33,909 nt of DNA from Desulfonatronospira sp. (lineage in GTDB: Bacteria; Desulfobacterota; Desulfovibrionia; Desulfovibrionales; Desulfonatronovibrionaceae). The notes beneath the pieces are model-generated. The model saw only the letters and a list, made by a program, of their open reading frames with translations. It did not search any database and was not told where the DNA came from. The stretch lies in NCBI GenBank assembly GCA_007125075.1, contig SLDX01000147.1, forward strand, positions 1 through 33,909, in the 5' to 3' direction. A program made the position numbers and the translations under genes. Below, piece after piece: positions 1 to 7,614 of this stretch. How positions within the stretch are numbered: position 1 is the first letter of the stretch; each line of letters begins with the position of its first letter.

Positions 1-91
1 CTGCCGTCAACGTCGTCTTACCATGATCTATATGGCCTATGGTCCCAATATTAACATGCGGCTTCTTGCGGTCGAACTTTGACTTGCCCAT
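1..91 (-). CDS. tuf: Elongation factor Tu, N-terminal fragment (cut by window edge)
   Basis: This is the first 30 codons of EF-Tu, the GTPase that delivers aminoacyl-tRNA to the ribosome. The start is ATG at 91-89, preceded by a strong purine-rich ribosome binding site (GGGGGAG). The N-terminus reads [20 protein letters not shown], followed directly by the G1 P-loop segment [10 protein letters not shown], which is diagnostic for EF-Tu. The gene runs off the left edge of the window. It lies downstream of four tRNA genes on the same strand, matching the thrU-tyrU-glyT-thrT-tufB arrangement of E. coli, so it corresponds to the tufB position. A leader of about 244 nt separates it from the last tRNA. 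Confidence 0.97.
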   Translation of the reverse strand, partial: MGKSKFDRKKPHVNIGTIGHIDHGKTTLTA

Positions 92-206
92 CTCTCTCCC
101 CCTACTTGAATTTTAAAATTTTCCTTCGTATAAACCAATAATTAGACCGTATAACACTACAGCCGGAGATATTTCACACCTTTCGGAGCCACTATCCGAA
201 TGCCTG

Positions 207-235
207 GACAGCTTGCGGTACCCGACCGAGCTGTC
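207..235 (-). promoter_or_regulatory. Hairpin in the tRNA-tuf intergenic leader
   Basis: A two-tier hairpin lies midway between tRNA-Thr(GGT) and tuf. The outer stem is GACAGCT/AGCTGTC (207-213 with 229-235) and the inner stem is CGGT/ACCG around a five-base loop. No T-run follows it on the minus strand, so it does not look like a terminator. It could be a processing or regulatory structure in the tuf leader, but its function is unknown. Confidence 0.4.
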
Positions 236-335
236 TGCTGGCAACGATTTGAACGCGGTCTTATATTTCCTGCATGTTGCGCATTTGAACAGGTATGCTG
301 ATGAAAGCTGCAAGGACGCCGGGTTTGTGCTGGAA

Positions 336-411
336 TGGAGCCCACGACCGGATTTGAACCGGTGACCTCTTCCTTACCAAGGAAGTGCTCCACCGCCTGA
401 GCTACGTGGGC
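336..411 (-). tRNA. tRNA-Thr (anticodon GGT)
   Basis: A 76-nt cloverleaf on the minus strand. The acceptor stem GCCCACG pairs with CGTGGGC, and a T discriminator and encoded CCA follow. The anticodon arm is CTTCC-TTGGTAA-GGAAG, giving anticodon GGT (Thr, ACC codons). The T-arm carries GGTTCAAATCC. It is the last tRNA before tuf in the cluster. Confidence 0.97.
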
Positions 412-440
412 TTACTCATGATTTATGATTAGCTCACAAA

Positions 441-517
441 TGGAGCGGGAAACGGGACTCGAACCCGCAACCCTCAGCTTGGAAGGCTGATGCTCTAGCC
501 AATTGAGCTATTCCCGC
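441..517 (-). tRNA. tRNA-Gly (anticodon TCC)
   Basis: A 77-nt cloverleaf on the minus strand. The acceptor starts GCGGGAA, and the anticodon arm is TCAGC-CTTCCAA-GCTGA with anticodon TCC (GGA codons). The T-arm carries GGTTCGAGTCC and the CCA is encoded. It sits between tRNA-Tyr and tRNA-Thr(GGT), as glyT does in E. coli. Confidence 0.97.
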
Positions 518-614
518 CTGATCATGTAGTCCGGCAACAGATCTCTGTCTTCTACAGCAAGCAAGCCTGATCATTGTCAACCCGGCCATGACCGGGATCA
601 AAGCAACATCGATA

Positions 615-700
615 TGGTGGAGGGGGGAGGATTCGAACCTCCGAAGGCTTACGCCGACAGATTTACAGTCTGTTCCCTTTGGCCACTCGGGAACCCCTCC
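615..700 (-). tRNA. tRNA-Tyr (anticodon GTA), class II with long variable arm
   Basis: An 86-nt tRNA on the minus strand. The acceptor stem GGAGGGG pairs with CCCCTCC, followed by A and encoded CCA. The anticodon loop CTGTAAA gives anticodon GTA. A long variable arm (GGCGTAAGCC region) is present, as expected for class II tRNA-Tyr. Confidence 0.97.
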
Positions 701-702
701 AT

Positions 703-778
703 TGGAGCTGGCGATGGGACTTGAACCCGCAACCTGCTGATTACAAGTCAGCTGCTCTACCAATTGAGCTACGCCAGC
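703..778 (-). tRNA. tRNA-Thr (anticodon TGT)
   Basis: A 76-nt cloverleaf on the minus strand. The acceptor stem is GCTGGCG/CGCCAGC with encoded CCA. The anticodon arm is GCTGA-CTTGTAA-TCAGC, giving anticodon TGT (ACA codons). It is the first gene of the tRNA-tuf transcription unit. Confidence 0.97.
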
Positions 779-792
779 CTCACAAAAACATA

Positions 793-821
793 AACATACA
801 ATCCCTGAATAAAAAATGCAA
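793..821 (-). promoter_or_regulatory. Sigma-70-type promoter for the tRNA(Thr-Tyr-Gly-Thr)-tuf unit
   Basis: On the minus strand TTGCAT (821-816) and TATGTT (798-793) are separated by exactly 17 bp. They end 15 bp before the first base of tRNA-Thr(TGT). The spacing and position fit a -35/-10 pair for the tRNA operon. Confidence 0.65.
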
Positions 822-858
822 GAGATTTAAATATATTTTTTTCAATTTTTATTTTTAT

Positions 859-1186
859 CCTGAATCCGTGAAAGTTATTTTTTGCGGCCTGATACTCCAG
901 CAGGTTCCTGGGTTTGGTCCGGCACCAACTTTTAGCAAATCTTAATCTTTCCATGTTTTTTGCTGGCAGGATTAAAAGTAGGTGCCGGATCAAAATCCTT
1001 TAACCCTCTGAGTTTAATCATATAACAAATCATACTCTTCAGCAGAATGTCAGCTCAGGCATAGCCGCGATTTTGATTAGTCTGTCACGCCATAGCGTGA
1101 AAGCGGGTCCCGCACTTACTTTTGAATTTTTTTTCATTCTTATGACTGAAGCAACCGGAAAGTAAGTGCGGGATTTCGGAACCTGT
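859..1186. repeat. Mosaic nested-palindrome intergenic element, copy 1
   Basis: This element fills most of the 457-bp gap between the tRNA promoter and the mrp 3' end. It opens with CCTGAATCCGTGAA at 859. Hairpin A has a 17-bp stem with one mismatch (918-934 with 973-989, starting TCCGGCACC). Module B (about 989-1063) is nearly identical to 16087-16155. A short palindrome (TCACGC...GCGTGA) follows at 1085-1100. Hairpin B is a perfect 14-bp stem (1109-1122 with 1159-1172, CCCGCACTTACTTT). The element then ends with CGGAACCTG, but the usual right terminus (ACGGATTCAGG) is missing, so this copy looks like a truncated or recombined composite. Confidence 0.85.
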
Positions 1187-1235
1187 TTTCACTCAACAAG
1201 GGGAAACCAGACGGCAGGTATTTTTGCTGCTTAAG

Positions 1236-2144
1236 TCAGGATTTATGTGCTGTGGCAACAGATTCCAGGCTGTTTAGAGCAGCCTGGTCAACTTTTCTGG
1301 CGAGTTCCATAAGAGCCTGCCTTGCGGGAGAAGGCTCTTTAATCATGACTACGGGTACGCCCTGATCTTCTGCTGCTACGCTTGCCGGATCCAGCGGGAT
1401 GGCGCCCAGAAATTCAATACCGAATTTTTTGGCCAGGTCTCTTCCACCGCCTTCCTTGAACAGTGAAATGCTCTGCCGGCAATGCGGACAGATAAGTCCG
1501 CTCATATTTTCCACCAGCCCCAGAATGTTGGCTTTGGCGTACTGCAGAAAATTTATTGCCTTGCGCACATCTGCCAGTGAAATCTCCTGAGGGGTTGTAA
1601 CCACCAGGCACAAAGCATCAGGTATGGTCTTCAGTACCGTCATGGGTTCATCTCCAGTCCCGGGTGGAGAATCTATGACCAGATAATCCAGATTGCCCCA
1701 ATTAACATCAGCCACAAACTTCCTTATGGCTGAAGTCTTCATGGGGCCTTTCCACATTATAGCCTGATCCGGATCCTTGAGCAAAGACTCTATGGACATC
1801 ACGGAAAGGTTTTCGCTGTATCGCTTGGGCTCGATGAGACTTCCCCGGCCTGGCTCTAACAGTCCCTTTATTCCAAGAAGATGCGGCACGCTCGGACCAT
1901 GGATATCAACATCCAGAAGACCGACTTTCCTGCCTTCATTGGCCAGAGCGACTGCAAGGTTTACTGCTATGGAGCTTTTTCCGACCCCGCCCTTGCCGCT
2001 CATGATAAAAAGCTTGTATTTGATCCTGCCCAGAGTGGAGAAGATCAGTTCGTCCTGAATGGTACGCGATGGACCTTTGACTTTTTCCTCGCCTTTCTTT
2101 TTTCCGCCTGGACAGGAAGGGCATGACTTGTTTCCAGCGGTCAT
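1236..2144 (-). CDS. mrp: Mrp/NBP35 (ApbC) family iron-sulfur carrier P-loop ATPase
   Basis: A 302-residue P-loop ATPase of the Mrp/Nbp35 family, which binds and transfers Fe-S clusters to apoproteins in the cytosol. The deviant Walker A GKGGVGKS is at residues 50-57, followed by DVDIHGPSVPHLLG, the Mrp/ApbC signature. DSPPGTGDE is the Walker B/switch region. A CPHC motif near residue 220 is the cluster-binding CxxC. The N-terminus carries an extra CPSC (residues 8-11), reminiscent of Nbp35-type N-terminal cysteines. The start is ATG with AAGGAGC upstream. Its neighbours on this strand are a YqaA-type gene about 320 bp upstream and repeat copy 1 downstream, whose hairpins could end transcription. 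Confidence 0.93.
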   Translation of the reverse strand: MTAGNKSCPSCPGGKKKGEEKVKGPSRTIQDELIFSTLGRIKYKLFIMSGKGGVGKSSIAVNLAVALANEGRKVGLLDVDIHGPSVPHLLGIKGLLEPGRGSLIEPKRYSENLSVMSIESLLKDPDQAIMWKGPMKTSAIRKFVADVNWGNLDYLVIDSPPGTGDEPMTVLKTIPDALCLVVTTPQEISLADVRKAINFLQYAKANILGLVENMSGLICPHCRQSISLFKEGGGRDLAKKFGIEFLGAIPLDPASVAAEDQGVPVVMIKEPSPARQALMELARKVDQAALNSLESVATAHKS

Positions 2145-2462
2145 TAAAAAGCTCCTTGACTAATTAGATTTTACTCATGCAAAACTTTGATCTGCAGCTG
2201 GTGACTTCAGGAATGCGGCTGCTGGTTCAAAGAAATTGCGGACAATATTAAATAGTTTCTGTCCTTAAACTCTTTTTTTTCCGAATATCGAAACAGCCGG
2301 TTTTCAATCCGGAAGTGAAGAGTTTTTTCTTTTGGCAAAGAATGCAAGCAATTATGAAAAGGCGCATCTAATGGTTGGCGATTGATTGCCAGCAATGTCC
2401 TGTCAGCGTGCAGCGCACAGGCAGACACAGCCAAAAGGAAAATAACCGTTTACGGATAAAAG
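2145..2462. other. Intergenic region with no recognisable gene
   Basis: About 318 bp lie between the YqaA-type gene and mrp. A 75-codon minus-strand reading frame (2207-2434) exists, but I see no family features or ribosome binding site to support it. A small CCGTAAACGG hairpin with T-rich flank just past the YqaA stop (about 2447-2456, minus strand) might be a weak terminator. Confidence 0.4.
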
Positions 2463-3071
2463 TTAAATAAATTTCAAGAAAATAAATCCTACCAACACAA
2501 GGATCAAGGCAAGAACAATAAATTTGTCCATTCGCTTTTCCAGAAAAGTCCTTGCTCTTTCCCCTTGCCAGTAAATCAGCGCGGCAATCAGATAAAACCT
2601 CACTCCCCTGCTGATCACTGAAGCAATAATGAACACTGCCAGATTGATTTTGAATGCACCTGCCGTCAAAGTGCAGACCTTGTACGGAACGGGACTGACT
2701 CCCGCGACAGCCACGGCCCAGGCATCGTATCGATCATACCAGTCTTTAATGGTCTCGTACTGATCCATCAATCCATAAAACCCGATGATGGCCATACCCA
2801 GCAGTTCCATGAAAAACAGTCCGATTATATAGCCTGCTATTCCACCCAATACAGAAAAGATCAGACAGATTGTGGCCAGCCTGAAGACTTTTTTTCTCTG
2901 GGCCAGACCCATGGGTATGAGCAGAAGATCCTGGGGTACCGGGAAAAAAATGGACTCTGTAAAGGCCACCAGCATAAGCACCTTCTCCGCCCCCTTGCGG
3001 GCGGAGAGGTCCCACAACATGCCCATCCATTTCTGAAATATCTGCAAGTCCGGTATCCCGCTACCAGCCAA
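2463..3071 (-). CDS. YqaA/DedA-superfamily membrane protein (SNARE-associated family)
   Basis: A 202-residue multi-pass membrane protein of the YqaA branch of the DedA/VTT superfamily. The first conserved block is [19 protein letters not shown], where YqaA proteins have an acidic residue followed by a P-x-P re-entrant motif. [17 protein letters not shown] is the second block, followed by [17 protein letters not shown]. The last hydrophobic segment ends at the C-terminus. The chosen start is TTG at 3071, overlapping the 3' end of pcm by 11 nt with GGAAAG just upstream. ATG at residue 16 is the alternative. Overlap with pcm implies translational coupling. DedA-superfamily members move lipids or polyprenyl phosphate across membranes, but the YqaA substrate is not established. 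Confidence 0.85.
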   Translation of the reverse strand: MAGSGIPDLQIFQKWMGMLWDLSARKGAEKVLMLVAFTESIFFPVPQDLLLIPMGLAQRKKVFRLATICLIFSVLGGIAGYIIGLFFMELLGMAIIGFYGLMDQYETIKDWYDRYDAWAVAVAGVSPVPYKVCTLTAGAFKINLAVFIIASVISRGVRFYLIAALIYWQGERARTFLEKRMDKFIVLALILVLVGFIFLKFI

Positions 3072-3705
3072 ACTTTCCGATCAAATCCACAAATGCCACG
3101 CTGCCCATATTTTCCCTGCTGATTTTTCCCGTTTCCTTGGTTAATCGCAGAAGCTGCTGGAATCTACGGCCTTCACCCACAGGAATGACCATAATTCCAG
3201 GATCGCTTAACTGTTGAATAAGGGTATCAGGAACATCAGGGCCTCCGGCTGTAACCAGTATGCGCTCATAAGGAGCATTTTCCGGCCAGCCCATGGTTCC
3301 GTCATCAAGCTTGGTCTTGATTCGAAAGTATTTTAATTTGACGAAGCGTTGCCTGGCGCTCTGGTACAAACTCTTTATCCGTTCAACGGTATATACTTCC
3401 GCGCCGAGTTCGGCAAGAATCGCGGCCTGATATCCTGATCCTGTCCCTATCTCCAGCACCTTCATCCCCGGCTTTACTTTTAATACGGAAGTCATCATAG
3501 CCACTATGTAAGGCTGGGAAATGGTCTGTCCATGGCCTATGGGCAGGGGGTGATCAGCATAAGCCTGAGACTGCAATGCTTCATCCACAAAAAGATGTCT
3601 TGGTACTTTGCGCATGGCCCTGAGCACCTCTTCGTCTTTGATGCCCCTGGCCTCGATTTGATCCCGGACCATCTTTTCCCGTATTCTTCTTGGATCAATA
3701 CTCAA
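3061..3705 (-). CDS. pcm: Protein-L-isoaspartate O-methyltransferase
   Basis: A 214-residue cytosolic enzyme that methylates L-isoaspartyl residues with S-adenosylmethionine to start repair of damaged proteins. The family motif [13 protein letters not shown] is at residues 57-69 and the SAM-binding motif [13 protein letters not shown] begins near residue 83. [10 protein letters not shown] near residue 35 is also typical. The length matches bacterial Pcm (about 210). The start is taken as TTG at 3705, with GGGTG six bases upstream; ATG at residue 12 is possible, but the upstream residues fit the family N-terminus. The downstream membrane-protein gene overlaps its stop. Confidence 0.95.
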   Translation of the reverse strand: MSIDPRRIREKMVRDQIEARGIKDEEVLRAMRKVPRHLFVDEALQSQAYADHPLPIGHGQTISQPYIVAMMTSVLKVKPGMKVLEIGTGSGYQAAILAELGAEVYTVERIKSLYQSARQRFVKLKYFRIKTKLDDGTMGWPENAPYERILVTAGGPDVPDTLIQQLSDPGIMVIPVGEGRRFQQLLRLTKETGKISRENMGSVAFVDLIGKFGW

Positions 3706-3871
3706 TTTTCACCCTGATCTGAAAAAATGTGTTTAGGAATAAGAGTTGAGCTAAGTAAAGCCGTACATCTCCCAGGTCTGATTAAAAGTGTCCGGAGCCT
3801 TAGACATTCACAACTTTAAATGAGCACTCCAGAAATATTTTTTGTGTAACATTACAAATCCCTCGTCATAA

Positions 3872-3910
3872 TTTTCCCGTGCCGGATGTAGTACATCCGG
3901 AACGGGAAAA
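3872..3910. promoter_or_regulatory. 39-bp near-perfect hairpin between pcm and the CBS-domain gene
   Basis: An extended dyad: TTTTCCCG-TG-CCGGATGTA, a single central G, then TACATCCGG-AA-CGGGAAAA. All 17 arm bases pair apart from one 2-by-2 internal loop. It lies in a 443-bp divergent intergenic region, about 240 bp upstream of the CBS gene start and 170 bp from the pcm start. It is not at a gene end, so a simple terminator role is less likely; a long operator or leader structure are options. The rest of 3706-4148 shows no gene I can support. Confidence 0.6.
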
Positions 3911-4148
3911 GATTATTGACTTAAGCCTGTTTATCCATGTAAAAAAATTGGAACTAGTTCAGCCAAAAATACAATCAATGCCATCCGAAAAATGCGTCCT
4001 GATGTTTAAGCCGGATTTTGCAATGGAACCAGCTAAATATCATCAGGTTGCGAATGCTCTGAAGAATAGACTTACCATAAATACCGCAAAAAAAATTGGT
4101 CTTTTTCGACTAAATAATCATAAATCAAAACAACAAGGAAGAAAAAGC

Positions 4149-4583
4149 ATGCTACAAGTCAAAGATCTTATGACCCGGGACCTTTTTACTCTGCAGGAAA
4201 CAGACAATCTGGCTTTGGCCAAATCGCTCATGAACCTGGCTCGCATCAGACATATTCCTATTATCAACTCGGTCATGGATTTTGTCGGCCTGCTCACACA
4301 CCGGGACATACTTTCTGCTACAGTTTCCAGACTCGCTGATGTGGATATGCAGACCAGGGAGGAACTCGATCTGGGTATTCCAGTGCGTGAAATAATGAAC
4401 ACAAAAATTACGACAGTCACTTCGGAAACCAGCTTGAAGGAAGCGGCAGCGATTCTTCTGGAACATAAGTACGGCTGTCTGCCTGTTGTCAAAAACCGAA
4501 GGCTGGTCGGCATCCTCACTGAAGCCGACTTTCTGTCTTTGACTATAAGCCTGATGAATACCCTTGAAGAAAGCGGCATGTAA
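4149..4583 (+). CDS. Tandem CBS-domain protein
   Basis: A 144-residue protein made of two CBS domains (about residues 7-60 and 80-140), which usually bind adenosyl ligands and act as energy or ligand sensors. Domain 1 begins VKDLMTRDLFTL and ends near GLLTHRDIL. Domain 2 begins VREIMNTKITTV and ends GILTEADFL. The start is ATG at 4149, preceded by AAGGAAG at suitable distance. The reading frame stays open upstream to 3879, but that part has no CBS similarity and spans a strong hairpin. There is no attached effector domain, so it may act on a partner. It converges with the wrbA-like gene. Confidence 0.9.
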   Translation: MLQVKDLMTRDLFTLQETDNLALAKSLMNLARIRHIPIINSVMDFVGLLTHRDILSATVSRLADVDMQTREELDLGIPVREIMNTKITTVTSETSLKEAAAILLEHKYGCLPVVKNRRLVGILTEADFLSLTISLMNTLEESGM

Positions 4584-4602
4584 TGTAGATCAAGCCCGGT
4601 TT

Positions 4603-4622
4603 GAAGCTTTTAAAAAAGCTTC
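4603..4622. terminator. Possible bidirectional hairpin between convergent genes
   Basis: GAAGCTTTT-AA-AAAAGCTTC is a perfect 9-bp inverted repeat with a two-base centre. It overlaps the wrbA-like stop and lies 19 bp past the CBS-gene stop. Runs of T and A in the arms could act as a terminator in either direction, but the stem is AT-rich and part of it is coding. Confidence 0.35.
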
Positions 4623-5218
4623 GCTGCAATCGAGGCAACATGGCGGCCCTGGAATCTGGCCGCATCGAGTTCATTATCCGAAGGAAGTCTTTCCCCTTCT
4701 CCCCCGGTTATAGTCGATGCGCCATAAGGAGAACCACCTGTTATTTCGTCAATACGCATCTGACCCTGAAAAGAATATGGAAGTCCAACCACTAACATAC
4801 CCTGGTGCAAAAGAGTGGTATGAAAGCTTAGAATGGTCGACTCCTGCCCGCCGTGCTGGGTGGCGCTGCTGGCGAACACACTTCCCACTTTACCGATCAG
4901 TGCTCCGCTTGCCCAGTGTTTGCCCGTGGCATCCAGAAACTGGCGCATCTGGCCGCACATATTTCCAAACCGGGTAGGTGTACCGAAAATTATCCCCGCG
5001 GCTTCCGGGAGTTCTTCAACAGTACAGACAGGAATATCCTTCACTTCTTCCTGAGCCTCAAGGGCTCCCATCTTTTTCAGAACCTCGGCACTCAGAGTCT
5101 CAGGAACTCTTCTAAGCTGGACCTGAACACCCTCTACCTGTTCAGCCCCTTCGGCCACGGCCCTGGCCATGGATAATATATGCCCGTACATTGAGTAAAA
5201 AACGATTTTGATAATCAT
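4610..5218 (-). CDS. wrbA: WrbA-like flavodoxin, NAD(P)H:quinone oxidoreductase type IV
   Basis: A 202-residue flavodoxin-fold protein of the WrbA family. These FMN proteins reduce quinones by two electrons using NAD(P)H. The N-terminal [16 protein letters not shown] is the phosphate-binding loop, in a variant of the usual (Y/S)SxYGH form. [20 protein letters not shown] is the second FMN-binding loop, and [13 protein letters not shown] is the third block. The length matches the family (about 200). It overlaps the upstream coiled-coil/TPR gene by 4 nt (ATGA), indicating co-transcription. A hairpin overlapping its stop codon (4603-4622) separates it from the convergent CBS gene. Confidence 0.93.
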   Translation of the reverse strand: MIIKIVFYSMYGHILSMARAVAEGAEQVEGVQVQLRRVPETLSAEVLKKMGALEAQEEVKDIPVCTVEELPEAAGIIFGTPTRFGNMCGQMRQFLDATGKHWASGALIGKVGSVFASSATQHGGQESTILSFHTTLLHQGMLVVGLPYSFQGQMRIDEITGGSPYGASTITGGEGERLPSDNELDAARFQGRHVASIAAKLF

Positions 5219-6357
5219 TTGTCCCTCCTGTTCTTTCCAATAGCCATAAACAGTTTTCGAATTATTCCAGGATTATGGTCAATAGACTGCAGATAATTCA
5301 TGCCCATCCAAAGCCCCAGCCGTGCGGCCATCTGAAAGTCCTTTTTCGCGGCATACATTTTGCCGTCCTTAATCAGCACCACACCACGATTATGATAGGC
5401 TTCAGCAAAATCAGGCCTTAAGGCAATGGCTGTAGACAAGTCTTCAGCAGCTTCCCTTATCTGGTATTCATCTATGTGAGCCAAACCCCGTTCATTGTAC
5501 AGCCGGGCATTTTCGGGATCCAGTTCAATGGCGGAGGACAGATACGCAATAGCCTGCTGGGGAGCTGTGTAACTCACTCCATCCCAGAGGACGTCGGCTT
5601 TTGCTTTCCAATCTTTTGCGGTTAAACCCTTCTCTGTTTCCTCTGGTTTTTCCATTTGAGCTGATATTTTTTCTTTTTCCATAAGCACTTGTTTTAAATG
5701 TTCATTATTCCTGGACAACTTATCTTTCTCTTGATTCATAATGTTAAGTTCTTTTTTTAATCTGCCAAGCTCGGCCTTGCCCTCTTCAAGATTGAAAGAC
5801 AGTTGATCATTCTCATTATTCATTTCCTCCAGTTTTTTCTGATGAACGGCAAGTTCTTTTTGAAGCTGTTCCCTGTCCCACCGAAGTTCATCTGTTATTG
5901 TCTTCAGTTCCAATTCACGGCTTTGGTACTGGGAAATAAGATCTGATTTGCTCTTAAGCTCTTCTTCCATTTCTTCTGTTTTATTTTTCAAGTCCTTAAG
6001 TTCTCTGGCATAGTCAATTTGAACCTGCATGGATTCTTCAAATTTTGCCTGCAGATAATAATGATCCTTTTCCAGAAGTTCGATTTCTTCGAGCAGGAAA
6101 CGAATGCGTTCAGTCAGCTGAACTTTGGTTTCTTTCGAATCCGGCATGCTTCTTGACTTTAAGGATTTCTTATCATCAGGTATCTTTTGATCATTTTTCC
6201 GGACTGTTAATGAATCTTCCTTCAAGTGCGCAGCAGGCTGACCTTGTGAAAAGTTTATCTCCCTCTTCAGTCTGGCTTCCACCTGATCGTTGAGCAGGCT
6301 TTTTAAGGCTTCACCGCTTTCATTCTGAAATTTTTGCTTTTTGCTTTGCTTGGGCAT
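5215..6357 (-). CDS. Coiled-coil and TPR-repeat protein of unknown function
   Basis: A 380-residue protein with no enzymatic motif. Residues about 1-75 are polar and lysine-rich. Residues about 78-238 form a long, highly charged coiled coil (heptad-rich Leu/Glu/Lys). Residues about 262-350 carry TPR-like repeats, including [20 protein letters not shown] and [19 protein letters not shown]. There is no signal peptide or membrane segment, so it is probably a cytosolic scaffold. It lies between an orphan ParA ATPase (230 bp upstream, same strand) and the WrbA-like gene, which overlaps its stop by 4 nt. A spatial-organisation role with ParA is only an inference. Confidence 0.82.
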   Translation of the reverse strand: MPKQSKKQKFQNESGEALKSLLNDQVEARLKREINFSQGQPAAHLKEDSLTVRKNDQKIPDDKKSLKSRSMPDSKETKVQLTERIRFLLEEIELLEKDHYYLQAKFEESMQVQIDYARELKDLKNKTEEMEEELKSKSDLISQYQSRELELKTITDELRWDREQLQKELAVHQKKLEEMNNENDQLSFNLEEGKAELGRLKKELNIMNQEKDKLSRNNEHLKQVLMEKEKISAQMEKPEETEKGLTAKDWKAKADVLWDGVSYTAPQQAIAYLSSAIELDPENARLYNERGLAHIDEYQIREAAEDLSTAIALRPDFAEAYHNRGVVLIKDGKMYAAKKDFQMAARLGLWMGMNYLQSIDHNPGIIRKLFMAIGKNRRDK

Positions 6358-6587
6358 AATGAAATTCCTCGCCTGAATTAAGTTAATTATTTACGCTCAG
6401 ATGGCTGAACAGGCCTATTAATCCGTCCTTACCAGCCTGCAGATGTACTTTCCACAAATGGACAGATGACCCCGCGCTTAACCTCCTGAAGTATAATGAA
6501 CGCAGGACAGAGAAAATGCCGTCGGCAAGGCAGGCAGAAGACTGAATAACCCCAGGGCGTGATGAACTGAGCGATTATGCTTCAGGT

Positions 6588-7391
6588 TCAATTTCCATCC
6601 TGCACCTGCCCCATCCTCTGGACCATTTCCTCGGCAAAAGAACGGTAATCAGCACAGCCAAATGACTTTGGATCCAGATCGCAAACACACCTGTTGCTTA
6701 GGTTGGCCTTGTTAATGGTCGTGTTTCTGCGGATCACGGTTTGAAAAACCATTTCCTGGAAATATCTGGTAATAGCCTGCGTCACAGTCTTTCCTGCAGT
6801 GGTGCGCATATCAAACATGGTAACCAGAGCCCCCAGCAGCTTGATCGCTGAGCCGCTGTCCTCACGGATGGCCTCTATCGCCTGCATCAGGTGACCTACG
6901 CCCTGTACCGCATAAACAGACTCACCTTCAATAGGCAGAACATAGTAGTCTGCGGCTGCTATGGCGTTGGTAATCAAAGCTCCCTCTATCTGGGGGGGAC
7001 AATCGATAAGTACGTAATCATGATCAACGCCTTGCCCGGAAAGTTCTGTAAGCTTGTTTTTAAGTCCGTAGATCCTTTTGGCGGAATTTGAAGGAAGGGC
7101 CGCAACAAGGGCATAAGTGTGCAGATTGGCTGGAATCAGATCAACCTCATAAGGGGTTTTCACCATGCATCTGCCAGGTGAAAGCTCCTTGTCCGCAAGG
7201 AGGTTTCCTACGGTAAACTCATGCTCAAAAGGATTATGACGACCCAGAGTCAGGCTTGCATTGCCCTGAGGATCCAGGTCCACAACAAGCACCTTGTGCC
7301 CGTTCTCAGACAGAGCATAAGCGGTATTAACCACACTGGTTGTTTTGCCCACTCCGCCCTTGTAATTGGCAAAGGCAATGATTCTGCCCAT
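6588..7391 (-). CDS. Orphan ParA/Soj-family ATPase
   Basis: A 267-residue ParA-family ATPase. The deviant Walker A YKGGVGKTT begins at residue 10. VVDLDPQGNASLTLG is the A' motif and VLIDCPPQIEGAL the Walker B region. Family members dimerise on ATP, bind DNA non-specifically and position chromosomes, plasmids or protein complexes. The start is ATG at 7391, preceded by AGGAG at ideal spacing; a longer frame reaches 7466 but lacks a comparable site. No parB, replication gene or parS-like site is visible, so this is not the usual parAB locus. The next gene on the strand encodes a coiled-coil/TPR protein. Confidence 0.9.
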   Translation of the reverse strand: MGRIIAFANYKGGVGKTTSVVNTAYALSENGHKVLVVDLDPQGNASLTLGRHNPFEHEFTVGNLLADKELSPGRCMVKTPYEVDLIPANLHTYALVAALPSNSAKRIYGLKNKLTELSGQGVDHDYVLIDCPPQIEGALITNAIAAADYYVLPIEGESVYAVQGVGHLMQAIEAIREDSGSAIKLLGALVTMFDMRTTAGKTVTQAITRYFQEMVFQTVIRRNTTINKANLSNRCVCDLDPKSFGCADYRSFAEEMVQRMGQVQDGN

Positions 7392-7614
7392 AGAGTAACT
7401 CCTGTCTCTTTTTAAGACATCTGCTTTTAAGCTGTAATGTACAGCTTTAGAATAATCATGCTTCATAAGCGTAAGAGACCTCTTAAGTCAATGCCTTGGC
7501 ACGCTTCTGCTTCAGCCGTGAATTCGAAATTCAACTGTCAGGCAAAGTTACAATATAGGTATGATTATAAAGACGTTGCATTGACAAGCTTTGGATTTTA
7601 ATGAATGCTTTATT

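Noticed and set aside
113-313. 66-codon minus-strand reading frame between tRNA-Thr and tuf
   Set aside because: TTG start, no clear ribosome binding site, no recognisable family; the region is more likely untranslated leader.
2207-2434. 75-codon minus-strand reading frame between the YqaA-type gene and mrp
   Set aside because: No ribosome binding site, no family features and an AT/GC pattern like untranslated DNA.
3879-4148. N-terminal extension of the CBS-domain protein
   Set aside because: GTG start inside a strong hairpin, no CBS similarity, and a good ribosome binding site precedes the internal ATG 4149.
7392-7466. N-terminal extension of ParA
   Set aside because: The ATG at 7391 has an ideal AGGAG and begins directly at the conserved P-loop strand as in the family.
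7494-7509. Sigma-54 promoter-like TGGCACG...TGC before the NlpC/P60 gene
   Set aside because: The GG-to-GC spacing is one base short of the strict sigma-54 requirement.
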